Source: Phragmites australis (lineage: Eukaryota > Streptophyta > Magnoliopsida > Poales > Poaceae). Taken from it: a stretch of 64,000 bases of DNA. The stretch is from contig NC_084941.1 of NCBI RefSeq assembly GCF_958298935.1, positions 15,598,001 through 15,662,000 on the forward strand. The letters are read 5' to 3'. The notes beneath the pieces are model-generated. The model ran no database searches. It worked only from the letters and a program-made list of their open reading frames with translations, and was not told where the DNA came from. Below are positions 57,530 through 64,000 of the stretch, in pieces. Both the position numbers and the translations under genes were made by a program. Numbering within the stretch: position 1 is the first letter of the stretch; each line of letters begins with the position of its first letter.

Positions 57530-58130
57530 ATACCCACCATCTTCTGTTATAATGTAAACTCACTAACTTGGGCAATCCTTCATGACGTGACCCATTCCCT
57601 TGCATCGGTAGCATACAATCCCGTCAATCGGCCTGTAGAAGTAACCGAAGAAGAGCTCTTGGCTGGACCCTACACACTTACGGATCTGCTTACCTTGAGA
57701 GTGTGTGACGGTGTTGAAAGTACTGATGAACGCATCCTACTCGAGAAGGGGCAGCAGACCGTGTAGCTGAACATGGGGCTATTTTGATTTGTCCCGGTGT
57801 TGATTTTGATGTAGTCGTGCTTCCAAAATTTCTCCTTGGCTTCTGTTGTCGTCCCTGCAATTCTTTTTCTGCCAGACATGCAAGTTGGAATAATCTAAGA
57901 ACACTATTGTATTCTTTGTAATCAACTATGTCCTGAATTTCACGCCTTAACCCTTCATAAAAGTGTGCCATTGTAGCCTCTTCATCCTTAATAATATCAC
58001 AACGCAACATACTAATTTGTAGCTCCTGGTAATATTCTTCTTTGGATCTATCACCTTGGTTTATGCGCTCAATTTCTTACGCAAATCACGTCTAAAAGAG
58101 GGTGGAACAAATCTGTTACTCATTGCAACC
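57530..58130 (-). pseudogene. gag C-terminal half with zinc knuckle
   Basis: 58130-57690 reads SNRFVPPSFRRDLRKKLERI, with the helical MAHFYEGLRREIQDIVDYKE region. After a frame change, 57650-57560 gives a zinc knuckle YRCKGMGHVMKDCPS (C-x2-C-x4-H-x4-C). The N-terminal half is at 62155-62758, beyond the inserted 4-kb LTR. Confidence 0.8.
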
Positions 58131-61100
58131 TGTAACACCCAGATTTTTAGAATTTACAATTTTTTAAAATTTTCCAAGATTATTGAATAGCTTCAACAGT
58201 ACTATAGGTTTAAAACCTATTTTCTTAATCAATCAATTAATCAATATAGGTTATTATTTTGTGTGCATTGCATGCTGAGTTTTGTTAGGAGCCAAGTAAA
58301 TGCATTAGAGTTCTTTTTCCTTTCCTTTCTCTTTGGTGTTTTGAGTGAAAAATATTTTGAAAAGGTTAAGGATCTTAATGTTGGAAATCAAAATCCTTGA
58401 ATTTATCATATATTCAATCCTTGAATATACTTGATCCTTCTCCAGTTCAATTCAAATATTATCCAAATCCTTGTTTAAAGTCAATCTCTCCTCTTTCTCA
58501 AATTCTACCCAAATTCAAATTCAAATTCCTTATCTACACCTATTCTTGTTCAACCTCATTTTTCGTTTATCTTAAATTCACTCCAAACTCAATTCAAATT
58601 CAAACCCTATTCAAATTTCTCTACAAAAGTTTCTTTCTAAACCCTAGATATACCTAAAGTGTCTTTTTGCTCAATCTTGCTCAAGTCCAAACCCTTAGCT
58701 AAGTCTTCTAGATTGCCAATAAAGGATTCACGAAATCTGTATATTTTCACGGAGTCCTAAGCAGCCTCAGCTTCCCATGAAGTTTCGGACTTCAAAACGG
58801 CCTGAAATGCAAATCTTGAAAATACCAATGTTGTAGGTCTCGTCGAGAGCTTCGATTTGAACCTATAGAAGTCGCCTTTTGGATAATGGACCAAGGAGTT
58901 ATGACCCCCGAAATTAGTGCTGCGCAGATAAGTCCGAGTTCAAACAGTTTTTGTTGTGGTGCATTTTTGGAAATCAAGATGGCGTTTTCAGAATTTCCAA
59001 TGGATACCAAAGTTATAGGTCTTTCGATTACTACAATTTAGAGTCAAGAAACATCCAATATGGAGTCCGGATGATAGAGATATCATCCTCGGAATAGAGA
59101 GCTGCGAAAAAGGAAACCATAACCGACTCGAACTCAAATCAGATTCATGTTCGGCTTGGACTCCACCTCAACCAGCAGCCCCTAGCCCTATAAATATGAG
59201 TTGCATGCCCTTTCCTACCCCTATTCCACGCCACAAAACCCTAGATGTTGCTGCTGCCCTGTCCGTGCGCCACCGTTCGTCGGAGCTACCATCGCCGCCG
59301 CCCGTGATGCGCTACCTTGTTGTCTTCTCCGCGAATCCTCCTTCCTCGACCATCAAAGCAAGGTGAGGACCCCTTCTTCTCCTTTCTTACTACTTTTTTA
59401 GCATCATACCAAGTCCCTAGCCAAGTCCTAGCCTCTGTCAAAACCCGATCTACATTGCCACGGTCGTCGCCATTGCGGACAGCTGCGCTATAGCCGATTG
59501 GCATCGACGTTCCCGACTGACCAGAGGGAAAATTACCAAGCCTGTTCACCGGTGCATGTCCCATGATGTTCCCTATGCCCTCACCAACCAGGTCAGCCAG
59601 TAGAGTAGCCAAACCACTATAATCAAGGTCAACATACCTGCTGTCCGGTTTCTAGACGTGTTCTGCACACGCACCGGATTTGCATTCACGTTCTCCGTCA
59701 ATATAAAAGTCGTATGGATGCACCAACCACGTCACGACGTATCCCATCGAGTATTCTACGTGAACATAGGAGCCCATCCCCGTTTGTGCAGTGACACGAC
59801 CAGGACGCCATTGCCAACCACAGCATGTCGCAGCCATCACCCGTTTCATCTCTGCTGATCGTTCTTCCTCTCAGTGTATGATCTACCCAAAACTATGATA
59901 TAGCATTGTGTTCCTGGGAAATATGAACATCTCTGTTCAAACGGTTTCTCAAATTTCATATCCAATCTCCTGGAACGCGAGCATCTTCGTTGCTACATCT
60001 GTTTGCTGTCATCACCAAACCTAGCAGCAGTCATCGCTATTTTGCCGCTACCTTGGATGACCCCTTCCAAAACCAACCATACCGCTAAGTTAGTCTTTCT
60101 GCGTTCTACGCTATGCTTCCCTTGTTTCACTGAAACACCACTGAAGCTTGACATCGATGTCTATGGCCATGCGCTCGATCGCCATCTCCGATGAAACCCG
60201 AACCACCACCGCTACATAGAGTCACCAGTAGTATCCTTAACCTAGAAGCGCAACCTTCAGCCTTTTTGATCCATCATAGGTTGTCGAGACTAGAACTCCA
60301 CGTATCCCTTCTTTAATCCAAGATGGTACTTGCATATCATGCCAAGTCAGCGCCACATCATTCTCCTTAGCCTAGTCCACGAAGTCTGGTCTGCCCTACA
60401 CTTCTTGAATCTTGCGCAATAATGTTGTCAAGCCTGACACAATGATTGTGCAATAAATCCTTTCCCATATGAAGATAGTTCCAGAAAATCAGCATTTCCT
60501 TTTCAGTCTAATCCGTCTCTCAAAAATTGTTCTCTTTTCATCTTAATTCCGATTTAGGGGATTCTTGTATATAAATGTTTCTAAAATCATCCCTATCCAA
60601 CTATAGTGTTTTTAAAGTGTTATAATGATGTTTGGTATGCTGTTCTTAGTGTTTTCCTTTGTGTTATTTGTCGGTGGTTCTCACGATTAGTCGATAACAT
60701 TCCAGAGCAGTTCGAGGGACTTCAAGACCAAGATTTCGACAACACTGAGCTGCATTGGGTAAAAGGCAAGTGTCCTTGATCATCTTGAACCTATGTTTTT
60801 AAATGTTTTGTTTTACAAAATTGCATGCAGTGTCTATCAATATGATGGGTAGTCACCTATGTTAGGGTTTTCCCTAGATTTTCCCTTATCATCCCTTGGA
60901 ACCTAGATGGTTTATGGTTAGATATTTTTGTTAGGTAGATTGCTTAGCCATGCTTTGGGATACTGGCAAGTGTCATAAGCTTGACTAATGGACATATGCA
61001 ATAATGGTGGTTAAATTGTTAATGGTCTAGCAACATGGAACCTTAGGCCTTGAGCAAAGTGGCTTTGATAGTGGTCATAGTTATGATGTTGATTTAGTGT

Positions 61101-62149
61101 TTGCTCAAATAACCTAAGTAAGGACCGGTTCGTGGAGCGACAACCCGAGAAGTTCCGTACAAATACAAAACTGATATAGGTAGGCTTAACTGATTAATTA
61201 GGGTTCTTCCAGTATTGTGTGGGCCAAATGGGAGGCGTGGATGAGGGAAGGTAATTCTTAAAAACCACATGGCACAAGAGGGGGCTTCTAGGTGGTAGCA
61301 TCTAGCGGTGAAACCTGGAGTGTTGGTGACACATACTGGGAGGATTCTTTGTAAAGGCTTCGTAGTGATCTCTTAGCAACACACCACTGGCATGTGTATA
61401 GCACTTGGTCGGCATTGCAACATGGAGACTTTAGTCATCTAGTTGCAGGTGATGAAATCACGACTCGTGGGAAAGTTGTACAACCTCTGCAGAGTGTAAA
61501 AACTGTTATAACAGCCGTGCTCACGGTTATGAGAGACTTGGATCCTCCCATGATTAGTGGGTTGTGATTATAGGTTGTGGTAATGGATTTGGTTGTGGTT
61601 TTGGTTATTGTACAGGGAGTACTAGACGGTTATGGTATGCAAGGAGGGGAGCCTTGTATGCTGGATGTTGGACTATCTGCGTTACATTCACTTAATAATT
61701 GCTTAATGTTTTTGAGTCCAAATATGTTTTCATTACTCGCTTTTATGCAAATATACATGTGTTAGCCTATTTTTGATATAAGCCTGCATATCATTATCTT
61801 TCCCACACTTGCTGAGTGCGTCATGTGCTCACACTTGCTATTTTCCCTATGCCATGCGACATGTGTGCTGCTGCTCAGTGAGTGAAGATGTTGAAGACTA
61901 TCAAGACGAGGTTGTGACGTTCTAGGTGCGTGTCTCCTGGTCGGTTGCCTGCGGTGTTGTTGGGCACCAGTGCTTCTGTTTCGCTGTAGATATCCCCATA
62001 GAAGACAATATATGTCAATTGTTGTAATAGTTTAACGTTTATTTAATAAAAGTATTGCTTGTTAGTTCACCTATGACGTCCTTGTGTGTTGAACATCCTG
62101 GGCACACATAAGCCGCATTTAGTTTTGGCCGTTAAAACTGGGTGTGACA
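58131..62149 (+). mobile_element. Long LTR (4019 bp), copy 2, solo, target duplication CAACC
   Basis: Starts TGTAACACCCAG and ends CTGGGTGTGACA, a 12-bp near-perfect inverted terminus. CAACC flanks both sides (58126-58130 and 62150-62154), and removal restores the gag reading NALKVAMSNRF. It matches copy 1 (18343-22292) with indels; 58440-58600 has extra sequence and 61240-61340 differs. No internal domain or second LTR is present, so it is a solo LTR of a large element. Contains TATA (59189-59197), exon-like G/C-rich leader, two conserved exons and a poly(A) signal. Confidence 0.93.
60691..61925 (+). other. Two conserved exons of the acidic reading frame in long LTR copy 2
   Basis: 60691-60765 reads DNIPEQFEGLQDQDFDNTEL and ends AAAAG before GCAAGT. 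61879-61925 follows GCTGCTGCTCAG and reads SEDVEDYQDEVVTF with TAG. Phases match as in copy 1, and the last exon is identical in both copies. The upstream AG used in copy 1 (CGGTAG) is CGGTGG here, so the GATTAG acceptor next to the exon is the shared candidate. Confidence 0.5.
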
Positions 62150-62154
62150 CAACC

Positions 62155-62758
62155 TTTAAAGCATTCCAAGTAGGAGCTAATCTATGATGCATACCTTATT
62201 CCACCAGATGATTGCAAAAATTTTAAATTCACTAGTGGCTTGCCTAACTTTATGCACTTCAGGAACTAAATGAGCATTAAATTTCTATTCTAACGTCATC
62301 TCTCAATCTAAATACCTTTCATTATCATAAGCATCCTCAAAAGATGGTATAGTAAACTTAACCTTAGCAAATGGATCATCATTAATACGTGGGTTATGTT
62401 GCTGAAAATTATTACCTCTCATACCTTGACGGTTGAAGTTCAATCAGTTCCTTTGTCTTTCATCAAAAGCATCACGTTCTAGTCTCAAAATTTCATCATC
62501 CGTGACGAACTCCTCTTGTTCATAGGCTGCACCATGAGGATCCACTCAACCATTGTTCGGTGACGGATTAACCAATCAATCAAAGCATGTATTGAGCATT
62601 GCAATGCTTTCACTGAGTCGTTGTAATGCAGTATTAGTTCCCACAAGTTTCTTGTCAATTCATCATTAATAGTTTGTCGATGATCATCCAATGACATTGT
62701 GAATTCTTCCCTAAAAATACACTCTTTCACATCCGATGTTCTCCTGCCATGGTTAGTC
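62155..62758 (-). pseudogene. gag N-terminal half of the Ty3/gypsy element
   Basis: An ATG lies at 62748-62750. A frame at 62730-62485 carries FREEFTMSLDDHRQTINDEL, and another frame continues with EEFVTDDEILRLERDAFDER, RINDDPFAKVKFTIPSFEDA and YDNERYLD. Stops follow in the EMTLE...KFNAHLVPEVHK segment. It joins 58130 after the 4-kb LTR is taken out. From 62759 to 62847 is a short leader without a visible primer-binding site. Confidence 0.75.
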
Positions 62759-62847
62759 GAAGATAAAAAACAACGAAAAATAAATTATCCCTATCGACTA
62801 CTAGGTGGTGAAGGTGGAGTCACACACTCTCAAGCGTCTTACTACAC

Positions 62848-64000
62848 TGTCACACCCTAATTTTTACTTTTCTCAATTTTCTAAAATTTTCCAAGATTAG
62901 AAGCTAGATTGAATAATTAGAATAGGAAAAAGCCTATTTTCTAAATTCAAATTCAAATTTGAATTAGGATTGTTATTGGTTGGATGCATTCATGTTGGAG
63001 TTAGGCATTTAGGGTTTTTGTTTGGCTTTGTTTGAATTGTTTGCTTTAGAATAGAATTAGCAAAATGATTAGAAATGAGAAGTTGAAAAGGATTTAGAAA
63101 AAGAGAAGAAAAAGATAAACCCCAAAACCACACCCAGGTCGCCTTCTCCCTCTCTTCCCTCTCCGTCGGCACAACTCTCCAGCAGCCCGACGTTCTCTCT
63201 CCTCCTTCCCTTCTCTTCCGCGTGCGCTGCGCCTTGGTTCCGGCCTAGCTCACCTTCTCTCCGAGGCCCGCCAGCCGACCTGCATCCTCCTCTCCCACTC
63301 TAGCCCAGTTGTAGCTCTGTGGGACTGGAAGCGCCTGCGCCTGGCCGTTTGCCACCTTCTTCCCATGCCATGCACCTTGCCGCTTTCGCCTGAGCCACCG
63401 ACATGTGGACCCCGCGGGTCAGATCCATCTCCTTCCCTGAGTCGGAGCGCATCCCGAGCTCCATCACGCCGACCATCAAATCAACTCAAACCGAATGGGG
63501 GATCTTCTAGAAGCTCGCGAGATATGGTCTTCGTGATCCGCAAGACCGATTGCCGGCCCTCTCTCCAGCGAACCGCATTTAAACGAAGAGATCAAGCTTG
63601 GATTTCAGCCACGGCCACCATAAATCTCAACTGAACTTGATTCAGCCTTCCCAAGCCTCCCCATCTCCCTATGCCCTCCCCAAAGCTCACCTATCTATTT
63701 CCCTAACTCGCCGAGTCATTTTAGTCACCGAAGAGCCTTTGCACCGGAGCTCCGCTGTCCATAGCCGCCACTGCTCGTCACCAAGCTTCTCTAGTGGTCT
63801 GCCGCCTCTTCTGAAACCCTAGGTGAGTTCGCCGTTGCTTCCTCCCTATTTTCCGCCGCTCACCGACATAGCCAGCGAGCCAGAGTGCCGATTCAGCGTA
63901 ATTCCAGCCGAGCGCCATCGTCTCTGTGTACTCCACCACCATGTCCATCGGAGAACCCATGAACCAAGTCCATTGCCCGTCGCCGTTCGCCCTGCACCCG
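62848..64000 (+). mobile_element. Start of a third long-LTR family, cut by window end
   Basis: Starts TGTCACACCCTAATTTTTAC and continues TCTAAAATTTTCCAAGATTAG, close to the first 60 bases of the LTR at 58131. Then comes a G/C-rich leader (63120-63830) with a splice-donor-like CCTAG-GTGAGTTC at about 63821. The right end and target duplication are outside the window. Confidence 0.6.

Overview
The window looks like heterochromatic or intergenic DNA from a grass (Poaceae) nuclear genome. It is built almost entirely of nested transposable elements. The clues are CACTA (En/Spm) elements carrying the plant-specific tnp2, DUF4216, DUF4218, Transposase_24 and Ulp1 domains, Ty3/gypsy and Copia LTRs of grass type, a plant organellar DNA insertion, and one plant-only DUF4228/PADRE gene. 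Panicoid affinity is likely but I cannot prove it. There are no operons, CRISPR arrays or prokaryotic genes.

Layout. 1-7045: a minus-strand LTR retrotransposon whose interior is mostly minisatellites (108 bp, 30 bp and about 170 bp units); its left LTR is cut by the window edge. It sits in CACTA-1 (7046-14850, minus), which holds a decayed Transposase_24 gene, a small RNase H1-type hybrid-binding-domain ORF with a membrane tail, and a decayed tnp2 gene. The tnp2 gene is split by a solo LTR (11097-12372) with a perfect 5-bp target duplication. 14851-16109 is non-repetitive and has one possible terminal exon. 16110-17537 is a non-autonomous CACTA element, 17694-18299 a Copia-type solo LTR, and about 18343-22292 a long (4 kb) LTR. 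22408-35949 is a complete CACTA-2 element with matched termini and target duplication. Its tnp2 gene is broken by about 2.3 kb of organellar DNA (psaB, trnK, nad1). 36125-36910 is another CACTA-like element. The only recognisable host gene is a DUF4228 gene (minus) at 37421-37905. 38835-41035 is a gag-bearing relative of the first retrotransposon. 43407-51000 is CACTA-3, a broken sister of CACTA-1, with a 3-kb solo LTR (45112-48136) inside an intron of its Ulp1 gene. 51001-52640 is a long-LTR fragment. 53280-62758 is a decayed minus-strand Ty3/gypsy element whose gag is split by a 4-kb LTR (58131-62149). 62848-64000 is the start of another long LTR.

How parts relate. Target duplications of 3 bp (CACTA) and 5 bp (LTR) give the order of nesting, and removing the inserts restores reading frames or introns. 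All transposon genes seen carry stops or frameshifts, so movement would need outside helpers.

The observation I find most worth following is inside the long LTRs. Two LTR families (three copies, with a decayed fourth) share two short exons of an acidic reading frame. These exons join in frame across a GC-AG type intron and end in Phe-stop.
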